From: Athripsodes cinereus
Lineage: Eukaryota > Arthropoda > Insecta > Trichoptera > Leptoceridae
Reading direction: 5' to 3'
NCBI GenBank assembly: GCA_947579605.1
Contig: OX388322.1
Span: forward strand, 2,170,001 to 2,234,000
Length of the DNA: 64,000 bases
In this document: positions 10,611 through 24,300 of the stretch, in pieces
Numbering within the stretch: the first letter of the stretch is position 1
Layout: each line of letters starts with the position of its first letter
The notes under the pieces: generated by a model
The model's input: the letters and a program-made list of their open reading frames with translations, nothing else
What the model was told of the DNA's origin: nothing
The model's database searches: none
Translations under genes and position numbers: made by a program

Positions 10611-13600
10611 GTAGATTTCCATTGCTTGGTTAAAGTGCAATAGAGCTAGTGAAAATACTAACATTCTGCATTCATAGTTAAATAATAGTGAAAAGTGGAT
10701 TGATGTAACTTCGCCTCTATACCCCTCAATCATGCCAATTTTTTTTTACTTTTAGCACAGTATCCTACAAGAATGATTTGTGCCAAAAGCAGACTCTAAA
10801 TGTTAGTTAATCATCAGGAAGAAGATAGTTATTACAGAATAATAAAATTTGCCATCTCATATTGACTTGAGAAGGGACAAATGGATTGTATCGGATGTCA
10901 TACTCAGTAATGATTCAATATTCAGAGGGAATTGGCTATCGTTTTAAAGAGTGTCTGCAAAAATGTCATAGGCATCCCTGATAGTGCAGGAAAACATGGT
11001 CAAGCGTATCCTCGCCCAAGCTGCACTCGCATTATGGACTTTCAACAAATTGAATTTTTAACAGATTGACGTCCAGTTTACAGTGTCTAAATCGCATTCG
11101 ACATATGACAGTAATTTCAGATCTGTTAAATTTTGATTTATGGAACCAAGGTTTTCTTATCATGCCAAATCTCACTTTAAAAATGTAGTTTATAGTCGAT
11201 AATAAAAAATATTTGTATGTAATATATCCAATAAACTTAAATGAGCGACAACTGCATAATTAAATGCCAAAATAATATATTTAACATTATCAACAAATAT
11301 TTTATTATATTTTTTATTTTTATTAATATAATACAAACAAACAGCTATTACAGATTATAAAGTATAACTTAAATATTATACGGTTTACAAGCCAGTAAAT
11401 TTTATCAAATTATTTTACAACGTAATATCAACAATTAACCAATTATATTGTATAATATTTTATGGCACAGCGAGAACAATCTGTGTGTTTATTCTTATAA
11501 AATAATAATATAACAAGTATGATATAAATATGATTGAAAAACTTTAGGTGTTAAGTAAGAATCGGTTCTCCAAAATTGATTTCACTACGAGGTAATAGCT
11601 AATTTCGTTCATAATTTAAATATGGTCTCGAGATGACAAAATGGTGTCTAGATGTGAAAACCTCATTGAGTCGACGCCAAAAAGAGTAAAAATTGTAATA
11701 AAGGCCAAAAAAGGTAAAATCAAGTAAGAGACATGATTATTTAATTTTAATTAAAAGAAAAACTGGCAAATTCAACATTTTACTACTTTTTTATCTTGTT
11801 TCAATTAATCTCTTCGATACTGTAGTACAGAGAAGATATTTCTGTCTATATGCTAGGTATCCCATCTGTAGGAAATTTAGTGATTGAAAATATGTCAATA
11901 TGTTTTTTTTGTATGTTTTTTTTTATTGTCTTAATGTAAATTCCTGTTTTATCAATTTTCATTTTTTTTCCCCCTTTCTTATTTAAATGTGACAACCTTA
12001 TGAGCTTTTGATATAATACAATTATGTGTACACTTATAAATGGGGCAATGTATTGATGCCTTATTTGATTATATTGTCTGTTGTTATGTATATATTATGT
12101 TGTCTGTAGTGTACTGTTGATGCTTAATAAATATGCAACAAGTTTGAAACCAAATATAAGCTTAAAATTGACTGAGAAAATACAGAAAATATACTGAAAA
12201 ATCTATATTTTATTGCAGTAATTACATATCCAGATTTAAAAATTAAAACTATCTCTAATTTATGTCATAAAATATGAGATGAAACTAAATACTCCTAATT
12301 CCCAGATAATCAATAGTTAATTTTTTATCATATTATGTATTAATTTGTAATATAAAGTTGATATGTGAACAACTATTATATATTTATCTCAAAACAAACA
12401 CGGACTTTGTAGTTAATTAAGATGACAACGTGTACAATATATAAATCTGATAAATATTAAACATATTCTGTACAAAGATTCTGGATCGATAATATAATAA
12501 ATGGTTAAAATCATATTTACTTACGTAATGCCAATAATCCAAAACGTTGAGAATAGAGTTTATAACTTAATAGTTAAGATTTAATTTATGATTTTACAAT
12601 AACACAAAGCCTATTGTGTAAAAACTTTTGTCAATATTTTATTTTACAATTTCCACTTGACAGATAATGTTAACCTCTACGCACCGAAATGACAGCTATA
12701 AAACTGCTAATCTTTTTATTATTACTGTTATTGCTGGCGACTAAATGCTACATAATACGGATAATATAATCTGTATATTTAATTTTTATGTCACAACACA
12801 TTCTTATCTCTTATTATTAATTAATGTGATAAACTTTCATCAATATTACCGGCCCCTCGACGAAATTAATATTTTTCAAGTGTCAAATTTAAATATTGTC
12901 TATGAAACGTATGCCATAAAGTTTTGTTTAATGTAACTAGAAGCTTTTCTTTTGAAGTCAAACTGCAAAAATATTTCTCCCTATATATAGTGCGTTAACT
13001 TACACAACCAATGCCACAACCCAATCAGTATAATAAAAAGCAAAGGATTCTCTCATTATAAAAGGGAAACTATTATAATTTACTGGATTTCGGGAGTTTT
13101 GCCATAAATAGAAACAAAAATTACAGTAAAAATGCGCTAATCTCAAACCTACACTATGAAATCAACATAGGCAAGGCCTTTAAATGGAAAAAAAGTGTTT
13201 TCTTTTCTTTAAATCTATTTGCATAAAAATTTAAGTCTATTTTTTCGAATAAATAAATCTTATTTACCGTATGATCATCAAAATGAAAGGGATAGGTCAA
13301 ATACGAAAAACATTTTTTTTTATTAAAAACATTCTTTTAATTCTTATTAATAAATTAAAAATTCAATATAAAATCACATAACAATAGTACGAAGTACAAA
13401 ATGAAATAAAAATAAGTAGATAACAAATTGCACCTGAAAATAAAAATGTACAACACAACACAATGAAATACAATATTTATGATGATGTTACTCAGTTCTT
13501 TTTTACAAAACTCTTCAAGTTAAAACATTTATTTTAATGTAATCTATTTTCAAAAGCAGTATGCATCAGTTTGAGGAAGCACAAATGTTCGTGATTCACG

Positions 13601-13979
13601 TAGCTTGACTGCATGGGTTAAATTCTCATAGATGGCTGCGTGTTGAATAAGAGAGATCAGCGTGCATACATTAAGAACTGTACGAATTGGAGACAATTTG
13701 AGAGATCAAATTGGGTTACTATCTCACTGCATACAAGATGTGATGCGAGGGGATGGATATATTTTTTTATATCCTTACTTTCTCCTCGTAACTCAAATTA
13801 TCTTATATTCTCTCGAGACATTAAACCATCTGTACAAAAAATATTAATTTTATTTAAAATCATTCTATGATTTTTACAAATAAAGATTAAAGCAACCTCC
13901 ACAGTGAAAGCATAAAAAATGTTAAAATTCAATTTTGCTGATAATGAATTCGTTCTCTTCAGCAAACTTGTGGTTCAAC
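10611..13979. other. 3.4 kb AT-rich non-coding region
   Basis: There is no frame with a recognisable domain on either strand; the listed frames are short and low in complexity. Positions 12691-12771 hold a tiny plus-strand frame with a hydrophobic, signal-like stretch (MTAIKLLIFLLLLLLLATKC), which I do not call as a gene. I see no other structure. Confidence 0.5.
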
Positions 13980-14262
13980 TTATACCAAATCTGGCATTGA
14001 GTCACATAAATACAATGCTTTAACATTATATATATATACGGATATTACTATCCTAATTGATATTATATTATTTCTTCTTCTTCTTCTTCTTAATCTTTTA
14101 TTAGACCCAGAGGTCTGTTCATACAGGAGGGTCCTCTTGCGATGTGGATGCCCAGCTGTCCTTCCATCGTTTAGGGGGTCTTCCGGGTAGGCGTCGTCCA
14201 TCAGGTAGTCCATGTAGAACAATCTTTGGGGTTCTGGTGCTACCCATCATCCTCCATTATAT
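13980..14262 (-). mobile_element. 3' end of a non-LTR retrotransposon with AAG-rich tail
   Basis: Minus-strand translation gives TRTPKIVLHGLPDGRRLPGR followed by PPKRWKDSW, the LINE C-terminal GRP-x-RW-x-D signature. It is followed by an (AAG)n run at about 14070-14092. It is strongly 5' truncated. Confidence 0.6.
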
Positions 14263-14724
14263 TATTTGATACATACTTAAAAATTCAGTCAATCAACACG
14301 AGACCAAAATCATAACATTTGGAATGACTTGGAAAGTTTAAGATGGGAGGACATTAGACGTGTGTGTGTTTAACTAAACACATCAATAAGTTTGGATGTA
14401 GTTATAGAAGATTATTTAAAAAATATAAACACAATATTTTACAAAGCGATAATGATATTTAGCATTGACCAGTTTCATAAACCAACAAACAAGTGGAAAT
14501 TTTTGTAAAACAGAATTTTCTTGAGTTCTCATAAAATTATGTAGAAAATGATATTTATAACTATAATATAATAAATAAATAAATCTGTATTGACCACAAT
14601 TTTTGACAGATAACAAAATTAGGCCAAAAGGCGGACTTGTTGCTGAGCAATATCTTCCAGTCAACCCTAATATTCTTTATAAATAAAAATCCTAAAAATG
14701 GATATTTACATATTTTCAATTTAG
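14263..14724. other. Non-coding gap
   Basis: AT-rich sequence; the minus-strand frame at 14416-14664 has no recognisable domain. Confidence 0.45.
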
Positions 14725-14957
14725 ATTATAAAATATATAAAATGAAAAAAACACTGTTTACTTTCACTTGATTGTTATATTAGTATTAAAAGCTTTTCGG
14801 ACATAAGTCCATTTTCATTAATAATCCCTTATAACTTATAATGTAAGTTATAAGGGATTATTACTGAAGGTGGACTTACGTCCGAAAAGCTTTTAATACT
14901 AATATAACAATCAAGTGAAAGTAAACAGTGTTTTTTCATTTTATATATTTTATAATT
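14725..14957. repeat. Near-perfect 233-bp palindrome
   Basis: The two arms of about 115 nt pair almost completely around a very short centre near CTTATAATGTAAG. One arm contains TTTCACTTGATTGTTATATT and the other its complement. Only a handful of mismatches and one A-run length difference are visible. It encodes nothing. If transcribed it would make a long hairpin. It is probably a foldback-type MITE. Confidence 0.9.
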
Positions 14958-15336
14958 CGAATTAAAATGAATTTTCATTATATTTCCTCTTCGAAAATCA
15001 AAAAGTTATTTCTATATTGTAAGTAGGTACATATTTTTTATGGTTTTAGTTGCCTGTAAAAAAGACTCAAAACTTTGACATGCTGTATCTTGGAATATTA
15101 TATATTTTGGAAGTTGTTGGATTATGGCATTGGGCAATCAATATTTACAAAATGTACAGAGAGTGAGATTATTATCATTGCCGTATTACAACATCTTATA
15201 AACTCACCCAAAAATATGCTAAAATGAGTTAAAAAAAAAAATTAAACGCATTTGCTTATGAACTGGTATCTTGTGATGTTCAAATAATTAAATTATTTCT
15301 ATACATAATTATGTCATAGGCACAAAATTCAGTCTA

Positions 15337-18300
15337 TCATTTATGTGTGAGATACAGTACGGCGATACTCGTCAAGGCGCTGACGAGAAATATGACATCA
15401 AACCATCGATGGTAGAAATTAAATTGTAAATCTCCCAGGACCTGCGTGATGATTATCCTGTACTCCGCAGGCATGTTCATCCTCATCAGGAGTACGCTGG
15501 AGCAGAAATACATCCCCATGATTTGAGCGAGTATTAACACAATGATATTGGATGATTTAGATGATGAAATTTTGTAGAAAAACTGAAATGAAAAAAAAAA
15601 ACAATAATTTGAAAATATGACCTGAGGTTTTCACGACCGGCATTTCGTCGTGGTGTCCAAGGTAATGAGTATGCATAAGTTGGCTATCTCAAATTTAATA
15701 TCAGCTAGAACCCTCGAAGGCACTTTCTTGGGAATCAAGCTGTGGACGAACATAATATTTTGGGAATACAATAATTCAAAATAATAACAAAATCTTTAAT
15801 AATTAATTTACATAAATTAGATTTACCGGTTAATTTATACATAAAACTTCAAAAATCTATTATAATAAACATTTGTAATATTGTTGGAAAGTTTCTGAAC
15901 ACAGATATTTTAGGCACAATGCTGGTATTTTGAACCCGAGTTTTGAGCCTAATCCTTTGATATCCTGTATATCTAGATAGGTGAATTTTTCCTAGCATAA
16001 GACTCTTAAGTTTTTTGTGTGACCATGACTGATCATAATGAAGACTTATCTGGTCTTATAATGCTGAGAAGTGTAGATGGCAATTCTGCCACCGTGTTTT
16101 AATAAATCGAAGATGTAAAAATGTCTTAAACATAATGTTTAAGGAATATTTAGATATCAGTAAACTCTCAAAAACTTCTAGCAAAAGGGAAACGCCTATC
16201 TGTTATGGGGAATCCAGGGATATGCCCTCTCTATATCACACAAAATAGGACATTTAAGATTGATAGTTTACTTCAACATCAGCGATAAAGATAATGATAT
16301 TTATGAGGGTTCACTTCCCAGTGTCAGGGCAAAATGAAGAATGACCTTTTTCAAACTATTCTGTGTCTGGATATTACATGTAAATGTGTTTAGTGCATTG
16401 TACATATATGTATCGTTGTCTTAGTACCTATAATACAAGATCCCTATCTTATTTTTAATATAATCCCTAACATTTTGCGTATTATCAATTATGGTATGAA
16501 GTAAACACTTAACTTTTTTATAAATAAGTATTTATAAAAAAGTTAAGTGTTTACTTCATACCATAATCCCTATCTTAGTTTGGAGTCTCTCATCTCTGTG
16601 ACTTGTCCACAGTGTATGTACATGTATATTCATACCTTGTCTTCTGCAGGATACTCAGAATTTATGTACATTGAAAATTAGGAGGACTATTCTATTCTGG
16701 GGCCTCACGGACATATATAATAAAAACCATAATACATATTCTGTAACTTACCTTAGTAAATGTAAGTAAAAGTCCCCTTATACTAGTGACTACGATGCAT
16801 CCAACCAGAAAGAAAGAGACGTGCTGAGACCAGAAGCCCACGTCTATATCAAACCCAACCCAGTGGACCACTATCTCTATTCCACGTGTCACTGGGTCCT
16901 TCTTGCCAACTCGATCAAACACTATGTTTATCGTGGACTGAAACAATAGAGATTCATCATGAGACTCATTTTGAAATAATGTTCTATTAGATTTATTATC
17001 AAAGGGTTTACATGTACAAGAAACTGTGGTATATAAGATGCAGAATTATTTACAAAAGTCCCGAAAATCCTGAATGTGTAATTTTTTTATTATCATCGCC
17101 CTCAACACTCCTTTCGGGAGCACAGAGCAGAAACCAGCCTCCTCCATTCAGAGTATCTGTGCCAATTGTACCACCTCTTCCCACGACATTCCCTGCACTC
17201 TGATGTCGTTGTCATAGGAACAGTGTATTGTGAAAGAGGGACATCCGGGCCGTAGGAAACCTTACGGACAGATGAAAAGTGCACTTTTTGGCCAACTATC
17301 ATTGGGCATACTCAGAAAATGTCCCAGACAGGACCATCGTCTCTCCCCTATCACGGAGATTACAGATCTCTGCTGGGTGCATCGGCGCACAGCAACATAT
17401 GTGACATGTTTTAAAGCTTTGAATCTTCTGCTCTTGAGCCTTGGTTAAGTACCAAGACTCACAATTTTTTTATGTTCACTGCTAATTGTGGAATAAAAAA
17501 TTAAAAATTAGGATATGGATTTGAATTGCATCTAAAGAACTACCAAACGATAATAATGATTTTGTCTTTTTTTATTTTATATTTCAAAAATATAATTTTT
17601 CAGTAAGACCAATATATTTCAATCAATATTAAATTGTAGATTTTTGTTGTTATTTTATGGTTTTTACTACTATTACTGAATGTCAAAAACTTGATTAAAG
17701 TGCGAGTATAAAAAGATAAAAAAACAATTTTAATAACTTACAATAAATATCTTCCAAAGACAATACAGGGAGAAGAAATATCCTAGTAAATTAAAGTACT
17801 TCCCCTGCAGAGTGTTAGACCAGTGGATTCTCTCCATCATGTTCCTGGCTCCGTGCACCTCCAAGAATAGCTGTCTGGCCAGTTCTTCCAGTGCTGAGAT
17901 CTCACTCTTCAACTGAACAATGTCTGAAATGGAAAAATATGAAAAATCTTTACTGTTAAAACTATATGTGATAAAAATAACTCAGGCGGAGAGAGCCTAA
18001 TGGAAATATCTCCAACTATGAATCAACTGTCTCATTTTTTTGGAATAAATATTACTTATATGTAGTTAAGTCATGGAGCACCTGGCAAAGAAGTGATGTC
18101 CCATATTTTTTTGTAATAAATATTACTTACTTATATGTAGTTAAGTCATGGAGCACCTGGCAAAGAAGTGATGTCCCACATTTTTTTGTAATAAATATTA
18201 CTTATGTATATGTAGTTAAGTCATGGAGCACCTGGCAAAGAAGTGATGTCCCACATTTTTTTGTAATAAATATTACTTATATGTAGTTAAGTCATGGAGC

Positions 18301-21300
18301 ACATTTTTTGGTAAGTTTTTGATTATACTGTAAAAGGCAGGTGTTTGAAAAATAAAAACATATTGCATCTTAAATTCAGCTATGATGTTTGCCACCCATC
18401 CTGAATATCTTAATTTTTTTGTTGGCATGGAGAAGACGGTTTGAATGTTTATAGAATAGATTATATGCAGTAGGCCCACTGGCGAACCAATCCAAGCACA
18501 CGCTTTGTTAAAAGATATCATTATAGCTCACAGCTTTATCACTTCTTTTCTCCATCGTCCTTACAACCAATGCCGGCTCAATGTAAAAATTTCCGCTGGG
18601 AACTTCTTCACTCAACCGAGAATTGAACCTTAATGTTGCAAGTCATTGCACCACATGACCTATCTCATCTCTTGCCTTTGAGTCACGAGGTCCTGGGTTC
18701 GATTTCCGGCCAGGGCAGATTGAAGAATGACCTTTTTCAAATTGTCCTTGGTCTGGGTGTTACATTTATATGTGTATCGTCGCGTTAGTGCCCATAATAC
18801 AAGATTCAATATTAGTTTGGGACTAGCTCGATCCGTGTGAACTGTCTATGCATGTTATGTTATATATTCTAGGAAAAAGTGACTGAACTGGTGCAAAATT
18901 GTTTCAAGTTCAGAAAACCTTTTCCCGCTATATTATATTTCTGAGGGTAGCAAAAGGATAAATTAATAAAATATTAAACTATCATAGGTACCTACTCTCA
19001 GTGGCCCCAGATCCTCCAACACTAGGTAAGCTAGCCATGAAGGTACTCCACAGACTCCCCGTGTTCTTGAGATGAGTCTGCCTCGCTCCCAGGGCCTGCG
19101 CTTTGTGCAAGGCTATCCTCTTCTTCTTAACAACTATCATGTCCATCGTCTGCATCAATTTCTTTTCAATGGACTGAACATCATACTGAGTGACTGGTCT
19201 GAAAAATATTAAAACATTTCGAATTATTTATCTAACTATGTTATCCCTACAACTTGGATAACCAATGGAGGAGTTACTGCACGTAATAATCATACAGTGA
19301 ATCCTCTCCGTCTCTTATCATCATCACATGCAGTGTTGGTATGGATGAATGAAGATGAGACCGTAGAGAGACGATTTGTACGTTTATCACATTTCGTCTG
19401 CTAGCTACACTAAATGCTGTAACGGTAATGTAGCAGAAGTAATATGTATTATTATTATTTCTGGACAACATTAGTGTTGTTTGTGTGCTAAAGCGCCACC
19501 TAGAGACTGTACGAATTAATCAATTCTAGAACATTAGAATACATTACACATAACATTTACAAATACAACAGTGACAATTCTGACAAAATTAGATGTCATT
19601 AAATAAAAGAAAACCAAATGACCAAACAGCAAACAGAGAACCAAATTTTATGTGGTACAACATTAATAACATAATATACATATATAAATACATACATACA
19701 CACAAATACACATGAATAAATAAATAAAAAGATTAAATGAGTTTGACAAAGATATAACATGTCAAAACTTGGTCACTAAAATAAAAGTACATAGTAAACT
19801 CTACAAAGTTTTTATTTTATTTACATTAAATGAGAATCTCAGATACATATACATAGGAATTCAGGTCAGAATTTACATGTATGTACATACTAAATAATAT
19901 GTTACATATATGATATACAAAGAATTCAAGCGCATATATAAAGTATGCATAAAAACTTACTTTATAAATATAGCCATAGATGTGTAAGGATAGTTGACGG
20001 CACCAAACCCTGATAAGACGGCCATCACCGTTACACCAATCACGCCAACTCTGGAGACACCTTGCTCTATGGAAAATATACCCTGAAACAAACACATATT
20101 ATAAAATACATATTCCACTTAACATTTAATTATATTATAAATAAAGTAATAACGAGCTTCCTAATGGGTCACTGAAAACTCGATCAGCACTTACGCAAGC
20201 TGGGACTTAAAGAAGATGGCACCTGACCCCCTAGACAAACCATACTTGGCGATCAACTTCAAACGAATTTTCGACAATAACCGCAACAATAACGCATAAT
20301 TACACGATACATATAGGTAGGTTGTCGAAAAGTTTGCCAGTAGTAGTCGATCGCTAAGTACGGTTTGTCTACGGCCCCTGTAGATTTTGTGAAACGGAAA
20401 GAAAGAACGAAAAAACGAAAAGACTCTTTGGCACCTCTTAGCAGACTGTAATGGTGTGGGATTTAAGAGAATCAGGACCCTGGTTAGAAGTGAAATTTTT
20501 CCACACCTTGAATCCCTTCAAGATTCTAGACTTCATAAGATGTCTGAGACTAATGGGTACACTTTATTAACTGGCAACACCAGAAAAGCTAAGGGGAGTA
20601 CAATAGATCTTATAGGTCGCAGTACATAATGCGCTCCATTAAAAAAAAACTATAACTCTACTACATATTTTTTTCTAATTTTATTCTTATGATGAGTGAC
20701 AAGCGTGACTGTGAATGGGTATGTAAAGATGAACAGAATGTTAACAATATGTTTTATTTATTCATTCTGTACTGTACATTGATCACAATATATACAATTT
20801 TATATAAAACAGCATTCAAATTAGATATATTATCAATATACAGTGGGCGAGTTTATAGCAAAGATGCATTCTCTTCGAACTAACCCAACTGTTTTCCCAG
20901 GGAACCTCTGGTAAAGAAAGGTTTTCCAACTTTTTCTGTTAGTTTTCGAGTGTCTTGTAAGAGGCAGGTATTCGTAAAACATCACATTTAAGACATTTAA
21001 CATCTTTCATCACTCACAATGACTTAAAGTACACCGTTCACTTTAGTGCTGGCCATTTTCTTTTCTTCTCTATCACATCTTCCATCCCTCGCAAACAAAC
21101 TTTACAAATTTTTAATTCTTATCAACGAAAATTTATTCATTTATTGGATATTTTCTAAATTAATATCAAAATATATTTTCAAAATAGGTCTCTGTCTGAC
21201 ACATGAATCACACATGGGTTACAGTCATTATCCATGTAGTAAATATGTAATTAAAAATACATTAAAATTCCAAAAATTCATCATCTTTCAAAATATGTAC

Positions 21301-24300
21301 TGTAGGCCTAGTCAAAACACATTTAAGCGTTACGTTTTCATTCAAACAAGACGAGGTTGCGAGAACGTGTCAATTTTCGGAGCTAAAATACACAAGTAGC
21401 TACGAAAATTGACGCGTTCTCGCAACGTCGTCAGCATTTGAACGAAAACGTAACGCTTAAATGTGTTTTGACTAGGCCCACAGGATTAGAGAGTTATGAG
21501 TAATTGCATAGTTATTTGTTTGCATATGTTCAAAAACTTTCTAATAATATGAAATTCATTTTAATGTATTAAGTACTATCTTTAAATCGATCAAAATCAT
21601 TATCAGCCCTTTCGCATCAATCGTTGAAAATAATCCTTCTTCTGAACCCTTCCACAGCTTTCTGTTTAAATTAATAAGATAAAAACTAGAGATGCAACGA
21701 ATAGTATATTTTCCGAATACTGAATATTATGCAAGATCATGTGTCGAATTACCGAATATTCTGCAAACAATGGTGAGAGCGTGTGGTACTTCCGACCGCG
21801 AATTTTCTGTAGGTAAATCATTGACATATGTACTAGACTTGCAGCGCGGTTCTATTTTTCGAAATTTTTGTGTTCCAACATTAATAATAACAATAATAAT
21901 ATTATGTTGTTTCACTCCATATCAAACTAAATTAATTAATCAAATATACGAGGATTAATAATTACGCATCTGCAGCTGACAATGAAATAGCAACAATCTA
22001 CAAGCTATTAATGTTCCTTCCAATTTTACATTTAAACTATTCGACAGAATACCGAATAATAGACTATATATTCGGTATTCAACCGAATAGTAAAAATGTT
22101 GCCGAATAGTCAGAAAACCGAATAGTTGCCGAATATTCGTTGCATCTCTAATAAAAACAATAGTGCAATAGCACTTATGAAGGAAATGTATTAGAAAAAA
22201 TAAACTTTCAGTGCGAGCAGGGATGAAAGGAGAAAAATATTTAGCACAATTTCCAAACAGAATAGATCAATCTGATTTAAAAGTATAAATACACATTATG
22301 TTTTTATCTAATTCCTCGTAACATTTGTATTATAATAGAAATAACCATACCTGTTTAGGACTAAGTATAGGAAATGGATCTCCGATCTTCCAAAAGAAAT
22401 AGAAATACACAAACCACACAAGTAAAGTGAGGGGACGAATGAACTTCGATTGAACTGAAACAAATAATATAAATAATATGTTATTTATTTATTATTTTTA
22501 CACATTATAATTAAACAACAGGAGTGTGAGAGTATTAAAAATAAATTGAATAAACTTCATTGGATATATTGAGTTAAGGTGATTTCTTAATTTTACCAAA
22601 ATATTGTTTCAAAAAGTTCATTTTAAAAATGAAAAGGAGAGATCACTTAAATAGAAGTGACGATTTACAGTCGGCTCATTCAAATAAACAATACATTCTT
22701 CATGAGTAAATGTGTTTTTCATGGGGATGTGAAGTTTTCATATTAAGGGGGCAAGGGAATTCTATAAAGGTATTTACTTAATACAGATCTTCCACTTTTA
22801 ACTGTACGTTTCGGAACGTCCTGTAACGGCAGGTGTTCTTAGGTACTCACGTATAACACAAATAACATCTAAAATTCAGCGATAAGGCATGCGACCAATC
22901 TTAAATGTCTTATTTTTATATAGGCATGGAGCATGCGTATTTATTACATACAGTTAGATTGCTGGTTACCCACGTCAATAAAACACAAGACATTTAGAGT
23001 TGATGGCATACTGCATTTTTATCATTTAACATAATATTTTTTAGATGCGCTCATGAAGTGGATTTATTCCACAAAACGCCGCATTAAAGATTGTCTATTA
23101 TTACTAATATAATGTAATATGCATGCCTGGGTTCAATTGCCCTGACCGGGGATCGAACCCAGGACCTCGTAACTCAAAAGCAAGAGTGTTACCTCCGCAA
23201 TACACTAGCCAACAAAGATCTTCAATTCTTAAAAAGATTGCAATAAAGTAGTATAACTTACTATATCTTATATTGCTAATACAGAAATATCCAATGTAGA
23301 ACGGTATCACAGCTATCACCATGAAAAGCATCAGATACAGACCTAGGTTCCAGTGGAAATAGCGAGAACTGTAATCAAAATGCCATAAATACATATGAGT
23401 TGAATAAAGTTATTATACCTTCAAGAGGCAATTGAAGAAACGTACATTAGAAAGAAGAGATATTAGTTTTTGATTGCCTTGAAAACAAGAGGTAAATTAT
23501 GTGCTTTATAGAAGACAAATTCATTTGAAGATCTTCTAGCCCCTAATACCAGCTCCATGGTGCTGTCTGGGGCCAGATTTTGTTATTTTTTGTATATTTT
23601 CAAATACCATTTTTATGTTATCAAATATTTTATAAATGAATTGTTGTCTTATATATACATATATAATTGTAACAATAAGGCAATGCTTGTATATATATAA
23701 TATAACACAGAATAACATGCATAGACAATTCACACAGATTAACCTAGTCCCAAACTAAGATATGAATCTTGCATCACAACGATACATATATATACAATGC
23801 AATGAACACATCATATATAAGTAACATCCAGACCCAGGACAATTTGAAAAAGGTCATTCTTCATTTTACCCTGGCCGGTAATCGAACCAGCGACCTTATG
23901 ACTCAAATATAAATAAGTTACAAAATAAACACTGTATAAATTATAAATAGGTCTCTCTTTGTAATTTAATAAATATTTACTTTATAATTATGCATAATAT
24001 TGTATGACTTATTTTGTTTTATTTACAAAATAAACACTGTATAAATTATAAATAGGTCTCTCTTTGTAATTTAATAAATATTCACTTTATAATTATGCAT
24101 AATATTGTATGACTTAGTTTGTTTTATTTGTATTTATTTATAGTACCTAATCGAAATGTTTTAACTAATTGACTTTTTTATTATTAATTTTGATTTGTTA
24201 TATTATTGTGTATATACTTGCTCACACCAATTTTTTTGTTTTTATTTGATAGGGTTTTTTTTTTTATATTGTTAGCGTTGTTAATCTTTTCCATAATATT

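Noticed and set aside
12691..12771. Short plus-strand frame with a signal-peptide-like N-terminus (MTAIKLLIFLLLLLLLATKC)
   Set aside because: Only about 26 codons, leucine-rich because of TTA/TTG runs in AT-rich DNA, and no splice donor or mature peptide follows.
21692..21958. 88-codon frame
   Set aside because: It lies wholly inside a hAT MITE and has no transposase or other domain.
23125..23215. Possible functional tRNA gene
   Set aside because: B-box present but no paired acceptor stem; neighbouring copies show it belongs to a SINE family.
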